Below, one piece after another: positions 51,485 through 60,544 of a DNA stretch of 64,000 nt. Under the pieces are notes generated by a model. That model searched no databases, had not been told where the DNA came from, and was given only the letters and a program-made list of their open reading frames with translations. A program made the translations under genes and the position numbers. The stretch lies in assembly GCF_014191495.1 (NCBI RefSeq), contig NZ_JACHWR010000002.1:1550001-1614000 (forward strand). Reading direction: 5' to 3'. The first letter of the stretch is position 1, and every line of letters begins with the position of its first letter. Source of the DNA: Nocardioides soli. Its GTDB lineage: Bacteria > Actinomycetota > Actinomycetes > Propionibacteriales > Nocardioidaceae.

Positions 51485-53523
51485 CGGCGCCCTCCGTGCT
51501 CTCCGGCCGCCGCACGGCCCTCGGAGGGATCGTCGTCCTCGGCCTGGGGGCGCTGGTCGTGCTGCTGCTCCTCGGCGGTGGTGCGCCCCGGCCCGAGCCG
51601 GCCGGGCTGCCCGACCCGGGCCCGTGGACGGGGTGGGGGCTGCCGGTGCTCACCTACCTGGGACTGCTGCTCGGGATCGCCGTCGTCGGCGCCCTGCTGG
51701 TGCCCCCGCTGACGATGCCGGGTGGCGGCGAGCTGGGCGGCCGGGCCTTCCGAGCGGTCCGCACGGTCGGACCGCTCGCCCTGGCGTGGTTCCTGGTCAC
51801 CGTGGGCGTGCTGGTGCTGACCTACTCCGACCAGTTCGCGGTGCCGGTGCGGCACGTGCGGCCTGAGGAGGTCTGGGGCTTCGCGCGGGGCGTCGACCAG
51901 GGTCGGGCGCTGCTGGTCCAGGCGGCGCTCGCGCTGGTGATCGCGGCCGCCAGCCGCTTCGCCCTGACGGCGCGTGAGGTGGGAGTGCTGCTCGTGCTCG
52001 CCGTCGCCACGCTGATGCCGCCGGTCTTCACCGGCCACTCCGCGGCCGCCGGCAGCCACGACACGGCCGTCGTCAGCCTGCTCCTCCACGTGGGTGCCGC
52101 GGGCGTCTGGGTCGGTGGGGTGGTCGCGCTCTGGTGGCACCTCGGGTCCGCCCCGGCGCTCCGAGCGGTCGCCGCCCGCAGGTTCGCCCGGGTCGCCACG
52201 TGGTGCCTCGGCGTCACCGCGGTCTCCGGCGTCGTGAACGCGCTGGTCCGGCTCGGTGGCCCGACGGGCTTCGTCACCAGCGACTACGGCCGTGGCGCCC
52301 TGGTGAAGGTGCTCCTCCTGGGGGTGGTCGCTCTCGTCGCGTTCTTCAGCCGGGAGGTCGCCCTCGGGCGGCTCGCGCAGGACGGCCGGGGCTGGCGGGA
52401 CCTCACGGTGCTCACCGGCATCGAGGTCGGCGTCCTGGCCGTCGCGACCGCGCTCGGCGTCGGGCTCGGCCGCACGCCGCCGCCCGTGGGGGAGATCTAC
52501 ACCTCGCTGGCGGAGAGCCTGCTGGGCGGTCCGGTGCCGCCCGCCCTGACGCCGTACCGGCTGCTGACCGAGCTCACGCCGTCGGGCATCGGCCTGGCGA
52601 TCCTCGGCCTCGGCGGCACGGCGTACGCCGTCGGGGTGCTGTCGCTGCGCCGACAGGGCGTTCGCTGGGGTGCCGGGCGCACCGTGTCGTGGTACCTCGG
52701 CCTCGCGCTGGTCGGCTACGCGACCATCGGCGGCCTCGGAACCTACTCCCACGCGATGTTCAGCGCGCACATGGCCGCCCACATGGTGCTCTCGATGATC
52801 GCGCCGATCCTGCTGGTGCTGGGCGCGCCCGTGACGCTCGCCCTACGGACGCTGCCGGGTGCCGACGCGCCCGGCGGGCGGGGACCGCGACACTGGCTCT
52901 CCGGGGTGCTCCGCTCGCGGCCGGTGCGGGTCCTGACGCACCCGGTCGTCGCCGCGATCCTCTTCGTCGGCAGCCTCTACGCGATCTACTTCAGCACGCT
53001 CTTCGAGGCGCTGATGAGGAACCACCTGGGCCACGCCTTCATGGAGCTCCACTTCCTGCTCGTGGGATGCCTCTACTTCGAGGTGCTCGTCGGCAACGCG
53101 CCCGTGCCGCGTCGTCCCTCCCACTTCGCCCGGCTCGGGCTGCTGCTGGTCGTGATGCCGTTCCACTCGTTCTTCGCCATCGCGGTGATGAACGAGTCGA
53201 CCGTCATCGGTGGCGGGTACTACCGCCTGCTGGACCGTCCGTACGCGACCGACCTGCTCCAGGACCAGTACGTCGGCGGCTCCCTGACCTGGGCGTTGGG
53301 CGAGGTCCCGATGGTGCTGCTCCTCATGACGCTGGTCATCCAGTGGTACCGCAGCGACGCGCGGGAGGCCGTGCGCCACGACCGGCGCGCGGACCGGGAC
53401 GACGACGCCGAGCTCGTGGCTTACAACCGGATGCTGGGCGGACTGGCCGCGCACGACGACGAGCTGCGCACCGTCGATCGGGGTGCCGTCGATCGGGGTG
53501 CCGGGGGTGCCGGGCGGCGGTGA
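51481..53523 (+). CDS. CopD-CtaG fusion: copper transport and cytochrome oxidase assembly membrane protein
   Basis: 680 residues, about 15 helices. The first half (to about 370) is CopD-like: RHVRPEEVWGF, MPPVFTGHSAAAGSHDTAVVSLLLHVGAAGVWVGGVVAL with conserved histidines. The second half is the caa3_CtaG family: GTYSHAMFSAHMAAHMVLSMIAPILLVLGAPVTLALR, NHLGHAFMELHFLLVGCLYFEVL, MPFHSFFAIAVM. It takes copper from CopC/PCu(A)C outside and probably hands it to the terminal oxidase. GTG start at 51481, overlapping the CopC stop. The C-terminus has a duplicated RTVDRGAVDRGAG stretch coded by a 15-bp tandem repeat (about 53476-53505). Confidence 0.9.
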   Translation: MTAPSVLSGRRTALGGIVVLGLGALVVLLLLGGGAPRPEPAGLPDPGPWTGWGLPVLTYLGLLLGIAVVGALLVPPLTMPGGGELGGRAFRAVRTVGPLALAWFLVTVGVLVLTYSDQFAVPVRHVRPEEVWGFARGVDQGRALLVQAALALVIAAASRFALTAREVGVLLVLAVATLMPPVFTGHSAAAGSHDTAVVSLLLHVGAAGVWVGGVVALWWHLGSAPALRAVAARRFARVATWCLGVTAVSGVVNALVRLGGPTGFVTSDYGRGALVKVLLLGVVALVAFFSREVALGRLAQDGRGWRDLTVLTGIEVGVLAVATALGVGLGRTPPPVGEIYTSLAESLLGGPVPPALTPYRLLTELTPSGIGLAILGLGGTAYAVGVLSLRRQGVRWGAGRTVSWYLGLALVGYATIGGLGTYSHAMFSAHMAAHMVLSMIAPILLVLGAPVTLALRTLPGADAPGGRGPRHWLSGVLRSRPVRVLTHPVVAAILFVGSLYAIYFSTLFEALMRNHLGHAFMELHFLLVGCLYFEVLVGNAPVPRRPSHFARLGLLLVVMPFHSFFAIAVMNESTVIGGGYYRLLDRPYATDLLQDQYVGGSLTWALGEVPMVLLLMTLVIQWYRSDAREAVRHDRRADRDDDAELVAYNRMLGGLAAHDDELRTVDRGAVDRGAGGAGRR

Positions 53524-53528
53524 GCAGG

Positions 53529-53555
53529 CAACCGTTCCCCGCGCCGGAACGGTTG
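53529..53555. terminator. Hairpin after the copper operon
   Basis: CAACCGTTCC and GGAACGGTTG pair in a perfect 10-bp stem with a seven-base loop, six bases after the CopD-CtaG stop. Good candidate for the operon terminator. Confidence 0.7.
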
Positions 53556-53627
53556 CTGACGCACCGCCGCCCGGACCCCGACGCGCGGTCCGACATGACC
53601 GGCGGCTGTCAGGTGCAGTCAGACTCG

Positions 53628-53702
53628 ATAGCCCGCCCGACACCCCGGCATTTTGGCCCGTTCGGGCTATCCCTCGGTGGTCAGGTCCGGCCTAGGGTCA
53701 GG
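53628..53702 (+). promoter_or_regulatory. Possible promoter of the 65-residue gene
   Basis: A locally AT-richer stretch has an 8-bp inverted repeat, ATAGCCCG (53628-53635) and CGGGCTAT (53663-53670), around GCATTTTGG, and then a -10-like TAGGGT near 53693-53698. It lies 70 bp before the ATG at 53771. The only such AT-rich patch in the region; a promoter with an operator is plausible. Confidence 0.35.
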
Positions 53703-53770
53703 GGCGCGGGCTGGGGACCCTCGATGCGTGGGGAGGAAGCAGCCCATCCGATCTCTGGGGGGAGACCAGC

Positions 53771-53968
53771 ATGGGAATCATCGAACTCGTCGACCAGTCC
53801 GCGGCCACCGCGCTCGACCACGCGGCGACGCTCCAGGACCACCTCAAGACGGCCGGCACCAGCGCCACGATGGCCGAGTGCCGTGCCGAGATGCACCAGC
53901 TCGTCGGTGACATCGTGTCGCTGCGCAACGCCGCCGAGCTGCTCAAGCGGGCTCACGACGCGGCGTAG
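53771..53968 (+). CDS. Small helical protein of unknown function
   Basis: 65 residues, all helical in character (GIIELVDQSAATALDHAATLQDHLKTAGT...AECRAEMHQLVGDIVSLRNAAELLKRAHDAA). Acidic/neutral, without membrane segment; single Cys. A good ribosome site (GGGGGGAGACC) and a plausible promoter support it as a real gene. I do not recognise the family. It could be a coiled-coil adaptor. Confidence 0.65.
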   Translation: MGIIELVDQSAATALDHAATLQDHLKTAGTSATMAECRAEMHQLVGDIVSLRNAAELLKRAHDAA

Positions 53969-54021
53969 CCACACCGCTCGGTCGACCGTCACGTGCCGGC
54001 GGGAATGCCGGACCCGGACAG

Positions 54022-55062
54022 ATGATTGAAATGTCCATGACTGAGATCGAGTTCGGCCTCGACACCTTCGGAGGGGTCACCCAGGACGCCGAGGGCAGGC
54101 CACAGACGCACGCGCAGGTGATCCGCGACATCGTCGAGGAGGCGGCGCGGGCCGACGAGGTGGGGCTCGACTTCTTCGGCGTGGGGGAGCACCACCGCAG
54201 GGACTTCGCCGTGTCGAGCCCGGAGATGGTGCTGGCCGCCCTCGCCTCGCGCACCGAGCACATCCGGCTGGGGTCCGCGGTCACCGTGCTCAGCTCCGAC
54301 GACCCGGTGCGGGTCTTCGAGCGGTTCGCCACCCTCGACGCGGTGTCGCGGGGCCGCGCGGAGATCGTCGCTGGCCGCGGCTCCTTCACGGAGTCCTTCC
54401 CGCTGTTCGGCTTCGACCTGAGCCAGTACGAGACCCTGTTCGAGGAGCGGCTCGAGCTGCTCGCGGCGCTCCTGAAGGAGAAGCCGGTGACCTGGCGGGG
54501 GACGACCCGCGCCGCGCTGGCCGACCAGGAGGTCTTCCCGAAGACGGAGGGCGGGATCCGGGCCTGGGTCGGCGTCGGCGGCAGCCCGGAGTCGGTGGTG
54601 CGGACGGCGCGCTACGGGTTCGGCCTGTTCCTCGCCATCATCGGCGGGCCGAGCGACCGGTTCGCGACGTACGTCGACCTGTTCGAGCGCGCGCAGGACC
54701 AGTTCGGCGTCCCGCGGCAGCGCGTGGCGGTGCACTCCCCGGGGCTGGTCGCCGAGACCGACGAGGCGGCCCGGGCCCTGGTGTACGACGGCTGGCTGGC
54801 GATGCGGACCAAGCTCGGGAGCGAGCGCGGGTGGCCGCCGCCGCAGCCCGGGGACTTCGAGCGGGAGGTCGGCGACGGTGCGCTCTACGTCGGCTCGCCC
54901 GAGACCGTGGCGCGCAAGATCGCCGGCACGGTGAAGGTGCTCGGCCTGGACCGGTTCGACCTCAAGTACGACCAGGGCCAGGTGCAGCACGGCGACCTGC
55001 TGCGCTCGATCGAGCTCTACGGCACCGAGGTCGTGCCCCTGGTCAAGGACATGCTCAGCTGA
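54022..55062 (+). CDS. LLM-class flavin-dependent oxidoreductase
   Basis: 346 residues of the bacterial luciferase-like TIM barrel: ADEVGLDFFGVGEHHRRDFAVSSPEMVLAALASRTEHIRLGSAVTVLSSDDPVRVFERFATLDAVSRGRAEIVAGRG. The EHHR and GRG features are typical of the family; the C-terminus (GSPETVARKIAGTVKVLGLDRFDLKYDQGQVQHGDLLRSIELYGTEV) resembles the Atu3640/MupA subgroup. FMNH2-dependent monooxygenase; substrate unknown. Three ATGs (54022, 54031, 54037) are possible; none has a strong ribosome site, and the motif start EIEFGLDTFGG favours any of them. Confidence 0.85.
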   Translation: MIEMSMTEIEFGLDTFGGVTQDAEGRPQTHAQVIRDIVEEAARADEVGLDFFGVGEHHRRDFAVSSPEMVLAALASRTEHIRLGSAVTVLSSDDPVRVFERFATLDAVSRGRAEIVAGRGSFTESFPLFGFDLSQYETLFEERLELLAALLKEKPVTWRGTTRAALADQEVFPKTEGGIRAWVGVGGSPESVVRTARYGFGLFLAIIGGPSDRFATYVDLFERAQDQFGVPRQRVAVHSPGLVAETDEAARALVYDGWLAMRTKLGSERGWPPPQPGDFEREVGDGALYVGSPETVARKIAGTVKVLGLDRFDLKYDQGQVQHGDLLRSIELYGTEVVPLVKDMLS

Positions 55063-55093
55063 TCCCCGAGCCGCGGCCGGTGAGTGGTGTGCC

Positions 55094-57340
55094 TCAGGGC
55101 AGGTCGGCGACCTCGTCGACGATCGCGAGTGCCTGACGTCGTGAGGTGACCCCCAGCTTCCGGTAGATCGCCGCCATGTGCGTCTTGACGGTGTCGGGTG
55201 AGAGGTACAGGACCTCGGCGATCTCGCGGACGGTCTGGACGGTCCTCAGCTGGTGCCACACGCGCAGCTCCCCGGGGGTCAGGGCAGCCAAGGGGGATCG
55301 TGCCGCCACGGCTCGGTGAGAGGCGCCGAGCACGTCGTCGAGCCACGCCGAGGGCGGGCCGAGGGCTCGGGTCCGGTCGGCGCGGTCGAGGGCGTTCCGG
55401 GCGGACCCGCCGTCGCCGATCATCGCCCAGGACTGGGCGCTGAACGCATCGACCAGGACGGCGACGCTGGGCATGGCGCGGGCGAGGTCCGTGGTCAGCG
55501 GCTCGGTCCGGGCCAGGTCGGCGCGCGCGGTGTCGAACTGCCCGCGCCCGACCTCGAGGTAGCTCGTGAGGCCGAACAACAGTGCGGTGGCCGGCGCCGA
55601 GTCCCGCATGTGGTGAGCGTTCCAGGCGGCTCGTGCGGCCGCCGCCATCAACGCGGCGGACTTCAGGTCGCCACGCGTGACGTGCAGGAATCCCATCACG
55701 GCCGGTGCCTCGACGGCGGTGGTGCCGATGCCGATGGAGTCGGCGACCGCCCGACTGTGCTCGAGGGTCGCGAGGCCCTCGTCGAACGAGCCGGCGAGCA
55801 CCTGGAGCCATCCGTGCACCATGAGACCGAGCGACCGCACCCAGTTGTTCGTCGGCAGCGCGGCGGCGGCCGCACCGGCGAGATCACGCGCATCGGCCGT
55901 CGGGAGCGCTCCGCCCAACACGACGAGCAGGGCCAGGCCGGGCTCCATCGTGGACCGATCGAGCCTCGTCGACCAGTCCTCGCCGAGGCCGATCCGGGCG
56001 GAGGCGACCCACCGCTCGACGCTCGGTCCGTCGGCATTCTCGGCAGCGGTCCAGGCTGCGGTGAGAGCGACCCCCGGGCTGGTCGCGCTGACGTCGGGTG
56101 GGACCCGGGCCAGCCAATGCTGCACGGTGGTCGAGCGTCCCAGCATCAGTGCCTGGGCGCCGTACTCCCACATCAGGCTGCCCAACAGCTCGTGGTCGTC
56201 GCCCTCGACCGCGTGAGCCATCGCCTCGTCCTCGTGGCCGCGCTCGGCGTACCACTGCGCGGCGCGACTGTGCAGGCGTGCGGTCAGTGCCGGCTCCTCG
56301 ACCAGCAGGGTGTCGGACAGCCGCTCGCGGAGCAGGGGATGAGTCCGGTACCAGCCGCCGGGCCCCTCCAGTCGGGACACGAGCAGGGTCGCCTTCTCGA
56401 CGCGACGGAGGAGGTCGGAGCTCGTGGTGTCCTCGAGCACGTGGTCGCACAGGGCGCCGCTCAACGACGCCAGGATCGACGTACGGCGAAGGAAGCCCGC
56501 GATCTCCCCGGAGACGCCGGAGAGCACCTCGGTGTCCATGAAGTCGTGCACCTCGCGAGCGGCGGTGTCGGACAGGGCGCCACGGCGGGCGAGGGACAGG
56601 GCCTGGAGATAGACGCCCACGGGCCACCCGGCGGTGAGTCGATGAACTCCCTGGGTCTCGTCGATCGCCGGTGTGCGCTCCAGCGCCCGGCGCAGGTACT
56701 CCTGCACCTCGGCGGGGGAGAAGGCGAGCTCGTCGGGGCCGACCGAGCTCAAGCGACCCCTGCCCCGCCACAGGTCGAGCGGTAGATCCGGCCGGGAGCG
56801 GCCGACCAGCGTCACCTGAGATCCCTCGGGCAGCGAGTCCACCGCGGCCTCGAGCACCGCCGTGGCCGGCGAGCCGGCCATCGCGTGCAGGTCGTCGACG
56901 ACCAGGGTGACGGGCCGTCGGATGCTCTCGACGGCGCGTTGGAAGCTCGGCAGGACGCGGCGGGAGAACGCCGGCTCGTCGCCGGTCAGGATGCCCGCGG
57001 GCAGGACCAGGCCGACGCCGGCCTGGCCGATGGCGGCCAGGATCGACGACATGAGCACGACCGGGTCGTGATCGGTCGCGCCGGCCGTGGTCCAGGCGAC
57101 CGGTCGTCCGGCCGCGTCGGCCCACTGGGCGACCAGGGTCGTCTTGCCGAAGCCCGCCGGCGCCAGCACCAGCAGCACGTCCTCCGCGGACGCGGTGAGC
57201 CGACCGATCAGCGCGGTCCGCGTGATCGCGCCCCGGAATGGACGCGGCCTGCGGGTCTTGGCCAGTGGAACCACGACGGCTCCGCCGATGCCCGGTCGCG
57301 GCATCGGCGGCTTCTCGGCTCCCCCAACGGTCGTTGCCAC
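55094..57340 (-). CDS. MalT-type LuxR-family transcriptional regulator
   Basis: 748 residues. STAND-type ATPase at the N-terminus with Walker A APAGFGKTT (60-68) and Walker B TLVVDDLHAM; a long helical-repeat (TPR-like) region at about 340-660; and a C-terminal LuxR HTH (LTPGELRVWHQLRTVQTVREIAEVLYLSPDTVKTHMAAIYRKLGV). Regulators of this class bind an inducer and ATP, oligomerise and activate promoters. The GTG at 57340 has no ribosome site, but a TACGCT -10-like element sits seven bases before it, so the mRNA is probably leaderless. No obvious target; it converges on the LLM gene (31 bp between stops). Confidence 0.87.
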   Translation of the reverse strand: MATTVGGAEKPPMPRPGIGGAVVVPLAKTRRPRPFRGAITRTALIGRLTASAEDVLLVLAPAGFGKTTLVAQWADAAGRPVAWTTAGATDHDPVVLMSSILAAIGQAGVGLVLPAGILTGDEPAFSRRVLPSFQRAVESIRRPVTLVVDDLHAMAGSPATAVLEAAVDSLPEGSQVTLVGRSRPDLPLDLWRGRGRLSSVGPDELAFSPAEVQEYLRRALERTPAIDETQGVHRLTAGWPVGVYLQALSLARRGALSDTAAREVHDFMDTEVLSGVSGEIAGFLRRTSILASLSGALCDHVLEDTTSSDLLRRVEKATLLVSRLEGPGGWYRTHPLLRERLSDTLLVEEPALTARLHSRAAQWYAERGHEDEAMAHAVEGDDHELLGSLMWEYGAQALMLGRSTTVQHWLARVPPDVSATSPGVALTAAWTAAENADGPSVERWVASARIGLGEDWSTRLDRSTMEPGLALLVVLGGALPTADARDLAGAAAAALPTNNWVRSLGLMVHGWLQVLAGSFDEGLATLEHSRAVADSIGIGTTAVEAPAVMGFLHVTRGDLKSAALMAAAARAAWNAHHMRDSAPATALLFGLTSYLEVGRGQFDTARADLARTEPLTTDLARAMPSVAVLVDAFSAQSWAMIGDGGSARNALDRADRTRALGPPSAWLDDVLGASHRAVAARSPLAALTPGELRVWHQLRTVQTVREIAEVLYLSPDTVKTHMAAIYRKLGVTSRRQALAIVDEVADLP

Positions 57341-57426
57341 CGAGAACAGCGTAGGGGGACGGCGCCGCCGAGCGTCGTCATCGCCATGAGGTGAACCGAG
57401 TCGATCCCTCCGACTCGAGGGTAGTC

Positions 57427-57444
57427 GGTGGCCCCGGGGTCACC
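57427..57444. promoter_or_regulatory. Palindrome upstream of the LURP-one gene
   Basis: GGTGGCCCCGGGGTCACC is an almost perfect 18-bp dyad (one mismatched pair), 85 bp before the ATG at 57529, between the divergent MalT-type regulator and the LURP-one gene. It could be an operator; evidence is only its symmetry. Confidence 0.3.
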
Positions 57445-57528
57445 ACCTCACCCTGTCTGTGTGATGCCCGGCGGCGGCGCGGAGCAGCATGCTGCCGGCA
57501 TCGAAGCTCGTGGAGAGGTGGGACCGGG

Positions 57529-58038
57529 ATGGGGATCTTGCGCGGACGCCGTGCTGGCGGGGACGCTCGACGCTTCCAGATGCGGCAGAAGCTGGCGTCG
57601 ATCGGGGACGACTTCTGGATCGAGGACGAGCAGGGCGAGCGCGTCTACAAGGTGAACGGGAAGGCGTTGCGGGTCCGGGAGTCGTTCGTGCTCGAGGACC
57701 TGTCCGGCCGCGAGGTGGCCACGATCCAGGAGCGCAAGCTCAGCGTTCGCGACAAGGTCGCGATCGAGCGCGACGGCCGTCCGGTGGCGACCGTGCACAA
57801 GGCCCTGGTGGGCATCCGGGACCGCTTTGCGATCGACGTCGAGGGAGGGGCCGACCTGAAGGCCCACGGAAACATCGTCGACCACGAGTACGAGATCGAG
57901 CGGGACGGCGACGCGGTGGCGCGGATCTCCAAGCGCTGGTTCCGAGTGCGCGACACCTACGGTGTCGAGATCGAGGCGGGGGAGGACGAGGCGCTGCTCC
58001 TCGCCGCCGTCGTTGCACTCGAGTCCCTGACGGACTGA
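57529..58038 (+). CDS. LURP-one-related (tubby-like) protein
   Basis: 169 residues. The repeating beta-strand pattern MRQKLASIGDDFWIEDEQGERVYKVNGKALRVRESFVLEDLSGREVATIQERKLSVRDKVAIERDG... is characteristic of LURP-one/scramblase-like folds, a 12-stranded barrel around a helix. The usual length is about 160-170. Cytoplasmic, may bind lipid; function in bacteria unclear. The ATG at 57529 has GGAGAGG about 11 bases away. Confidence 0.85.
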   Translation: MGILRGRRAGGDARRFQMRQKLASIGDDFWIEDEQGERVYKVNGKALRVRESFVLEDLSGREVATIQERKLSVRDKVAIERDGRPVATVHKALVGIRDRFAIDVEGGADLKAHGNIVDHEYEIERDGDAVARISKRWFRVRDTYGVEIEAGEDEALLLAAVVALESLTD

Positions 58039-58435
58039 GCCTCGAGGCTGAGCACGGCTCGATCCGCCCGGGCGGCTTCCTCGCCGCAGACCGGCCAGCC
58101 CCTGCCGCGCCGCAACAGCGAGCGGGACGCCCTCGAAGACGACGCCGACGGTTCCGTCGACCTCCCGAACTGGATCCGGACCGTCGCAGGCAAGGGCTGG
58201 AGCACGGTGAGGACTCACGTCTCCAGCCCGTACGCCGAGTCCTCGGTCAACCGGCGCAGTGCCGCGCTGGCCCCCACGTGCTCGATGCACCTGATGTGAC
58301 GAACGGGCGCTCCGTCCACCCGAATCGGGCGAGCCCGGCGCAGCGGTCACGGGACGACCATGAGCGCATGACCAGCCAGCCCACCGCCCGGGGACGCCCG
58401 CCTGCCGCGGGTGCAGCCGCGAGGGGACGACGCGG
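58039..58435. other. 397-bp stretch without a supported gene
   Basis: No convincing CDS. Frame 1 stays open directly after the LURP-one stop to 58299 and reads protein-like (for example SVDLPNWIRTVAGKGWSTVR), but has no start codon, so it may be the remnant of a fused or displaced gene. A 23-codon ORF at 58368 overlaps the next start by GTGA; it lacks a ribosome site. Confidence 0.4.
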
Positions 58436-58990
58436 GTGACCGGCTGGCGGCGGGTGCTGCGCCTGCTCACGTTCACCGCACTCGCCCTGGTGGCCTACTT
58501 CACCGTCCCGGTGAGCCTCGAGGACGAGAACCTGGTGGCGCGCGCGGTCACCGGGGTGGCCGCGCTCCTGCTGCTCGCGGCGGGCGTGATCTGGCAGGTC
58601 GTCGTCCACGTCGAGGACCAGAACCGGCAGGTCGACGGGCTGCTGCTCGCCCTGGTGATCGCGGTGCTCGCATTCGCGCTCGCGTTCTACCGGCTCGCGA
58701 CCTCCTACCCTGGCGAGATCGTGGGCCTGGAGACCCGGTTGGACTCGCTCTACTTCACGATGACCACCCTGCTCACCGTGGGGTACGGCGACATCCATGC
58801 CCAGGGCCAGGTGGCCCGGGGACTGGTGTTGGTCGCCATGGTGTTCAACGTCCTCGTGATCGCGACCGCCGTCAGCACGGTCACGGCCCGGATCCGCAAG
58901 AAGGCCGAGGAGCGTGCCGAGGCGCGACGCGCCGACGTCGGGTCGGACCTTCCGGCCCAGCGACGGACGTTCAAGCGGAAGCCGAGGTGA
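58436..58990 (+). CDS. Two-pore-helix-type potassium channel (Ion_trans_2)
   Basis: 184 residues. Helices at about 8-25, 35-60 and 68-88 precede the pore loop and selectivity filter TMTTLLTVGYGDIHAQG, then the inner helix GLVLVAMVFNVLVIATAVSTVTARI and a short charged C-terminus. TVGYGD is the K+ filter. It lacks RCK/TrkA domains, so gating must differ. GTG start at 58436; no strong Shine-Dalgarno. Confidence 0.85.
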   Translation: MTGWRRVLRLLTFTALALVAYFTVPVSLEDENLVARAVTGVAALLLLAAGVIWQVVVHVEDQNRQVDGLLLALVIAVLAFALAFYRLATSYPGEIVGLETRLDSLYFTMTTLLTVGYGDIHAQGQVARGLVLVAMVFNVLVIATAVSTVTARIRKKAEERAEARRADVGSDLPAQRRTFKRKPR

Positions 58991-59114
58991 GGCGTGCTCG
59001 TCGGCCCGGCGGCGCCCGACCGGACCCGCGGCACCGCCGATCCACCCGTACCGGGTGATGCCATCGGGCCCCGGTGGCTCGAAGGTGGAAGCCCCCGATC
59101 AAGGAGCGCCCGGA

Positions 59115-59678
59115 ATGTCAGATGAGAGCAAGAACCCCGACCTCGAGGTGAGCGCCGCCGCGGTCTCCGACGGAGCCCGCACCCTCCTCGTCGCGGACTT
59201 CAGCGACACCAGCATGGCGTGGGAGGCGTACGAGGCCCTGAAGTCCATCGAGGACGGCCGCACCGTCGCGGTCGAGGGCGTCATCGTGGTGCGCCGCTCC
59301 GAGGACGGCAAGCTGGAGGTCCAGAAGGCGACCGACCACAGCACGAGGTCCGGGCTCAAGTGGGGCATCGTCGGCGGCATCGCGCTCGGCGTGATCTTCC
59401 CGCCGTCGATTCTCGGCAGTGCGGCCGTCGCCGGCTCCGCCGGCGCGCTCGTCGGCAAGCTGCGCCAGCGCCATCACCACGGCGAGCTCGAGCAGCAGCT
59501 GGAGCACGCCATCCCGCCCGGGCACTCGGGCCTGCTCGCCCTGGTCTCCGACCCCGGCGCCGTCAGGATCCAGAAGGCGCTCGAGCGGGCCGACGCCATC
59601 GTCCAGTCCGCCATCGACAAGACGGAGGCCGACGACATCAAGGCGGCCGCCAAGGAGGCCCAGGAGGCCGACGGCTGA
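59115..59678 (+). CDS. DUF1269 protein
   Basis: 187 residues. ARTLLVADFSDTSMAWEAYEALKSIEDG, VIVVRRSEDGKLEVQKATDHS and a Gly-rich hydrophobic pair (WGIVGGIALGVIFPPSILGSAAVAGSAGALVGKL), then GHSGLLALVSDPGAVRIQKALERADAIV. This is the DUF1269 family of stress-associated proteins with a central glycine-zipper. AAGGAG lies eight bases before the ATG at 59115. Located 124 bp from the channel gene; may be a stress gene, but with no DevR-type box. Confidence 0.85.
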   Translation: MSDESKNPDLEVSAAAVSDGARTLLVADFSDTSMAWEAYEALKSIEDGRTVAVEGVIVVRRSEDGKLEVQKATDHSTRSGLKWGIVGGIALGVIFPPSILGSAAVAGSAGALVGKLRQRHHHGELEQQLEHAIPPGHSGLLALVSDPGAVRIQKALERADAIVQSAIDKTEADDIKAAAKEAQEADG

Positions 59679-59704
59679 GAGCCCGGCCCTCGGCGGCCGA
59701 CCGC

Positions 59705-60349
59705 TCAGCACCGACCGCCCGAGGGATCGCAGGGGCCCCAGCCCGCCACCGGTGCGCTCCAGCGGCGGCGGCTGGGAGCCATGTCGGCCTGCCCGCCCTT
59801 CGCGACCCGGACCGCGGCCCGCCACGAGCCCGGGTCGACGGCCCCCGGAGTCGGCGCCCGCAGGCACGACCAGAGGTCGAGCGCGAGCACGACGCTCCGC
59901 TGGCCGCTCCGGATCCGCCCGGCGGCCGGCCGATCGCCCTCGGGGGTCGTGCACGACACGCGCTTGCCCCCGCGGCTCCAGCCGCCGCCCACCCGGAACT
60001 CCTGGACCTTGCGCAGTGCCGTCCCGTGGGGCCGCGTCGGCGTGCGTAGCTGGAGGGTGACGTGGCCGTCGGGCGTCGCGTCGCCGTCGAGGTCGAACCA
60101 CGCGGTCAGCCGATGACCCGGCCGGAAGCCCTGCGGCACCCGCACCCGCACGCTCTGCACGGAGTCCCAGTACCAGCTGGCATCCAGCCGGACCTGGGAG
60201 ATGTCGACAACCGGGGCCGAGGCGCGGCTGTCGTGGACGACGACCGTCTCCGGCGGGGGACGCTCGGCACCTGCTGCCGACGGCAGGGCTCCAGCCAGCA
60301 GCAGGACGCATCCGGCCGGAACGAGGACGAGACGACGAGGACCCGGCAT
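59705..60349 (-). CDS. Secreted protein of unknown function
   Basis: 214 residues. Signal peptide MPGPRRLVLVPAGCVLLLAGALPSAAGAE, cleavage likely after AGA. The mature part is beta-rich (DISQVRLDASWYWDSVQSVRVRVPQGFRPGHRLTAWFDLDGDATPDGHVTLQL) and has a DLDGDATPDG segment resembling a calcium-binding dockerin/EF loop. Two C-terminal Cys pairs could form disulfides. No family recognised. GGAGG upstream of 60349. Confidence 0.68.
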   Translation of the reverse strand: MPGPRRLVLVPAGCVLLLAGALPSAAGAERPPPETVVVHDSRASAPVVDISQVRLDASWYWDSVQSVRVRVPQGFRPGHRLTAWFDLDGDATPDGHVTLQLRTPTRPHGTALRKVQEFRVGGGWSRGGKRVSCTTPEGDRPAAGRIRSGQRSVVLALDLWSCLRAPTPGAVDPGSWRAAVRVAKGGQADMAPSRRRWSAPVAGWGPCDPSGGRC

Positions 60350-60463
60350 GCTCGCGCACCTCCACGGGTTCGGTGGCACGCGACGATAACACCGGCGGCT
60401 TCTCCGATCGCGCCAAATTGGGTCCCGCCCACTGGTGCCGGCGCGCCCCTCCGAGGGAGGTTT

Positions 60464-60543
60464 CATCAAGGTATGAGGGCGAGGCTGCGCCTCCCCGGCT
60501 GAGTTCGGCTGGGGAGGCGCTGGTCGATCTTCATCCCTTGATG
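60464..60543. repeat. 80-bp imperfect palindrome with two strong stems
   Basis: The two 33-base arms (60464-60496 and 60511-60543) match at about 24 positions when paired. Outer stem CATCAAGG/CCTTGATG; inner stem GCGCCTCCCC/GGGGAGGCGC around a 14-base loop; an internal loop between. It is in the 259-bp gap between two minus-strand genes. Could be a structured RNA, an extended terminator or a palindromic repeat element. Confidence 0.55.
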
Positions 60544-60544
60544 A

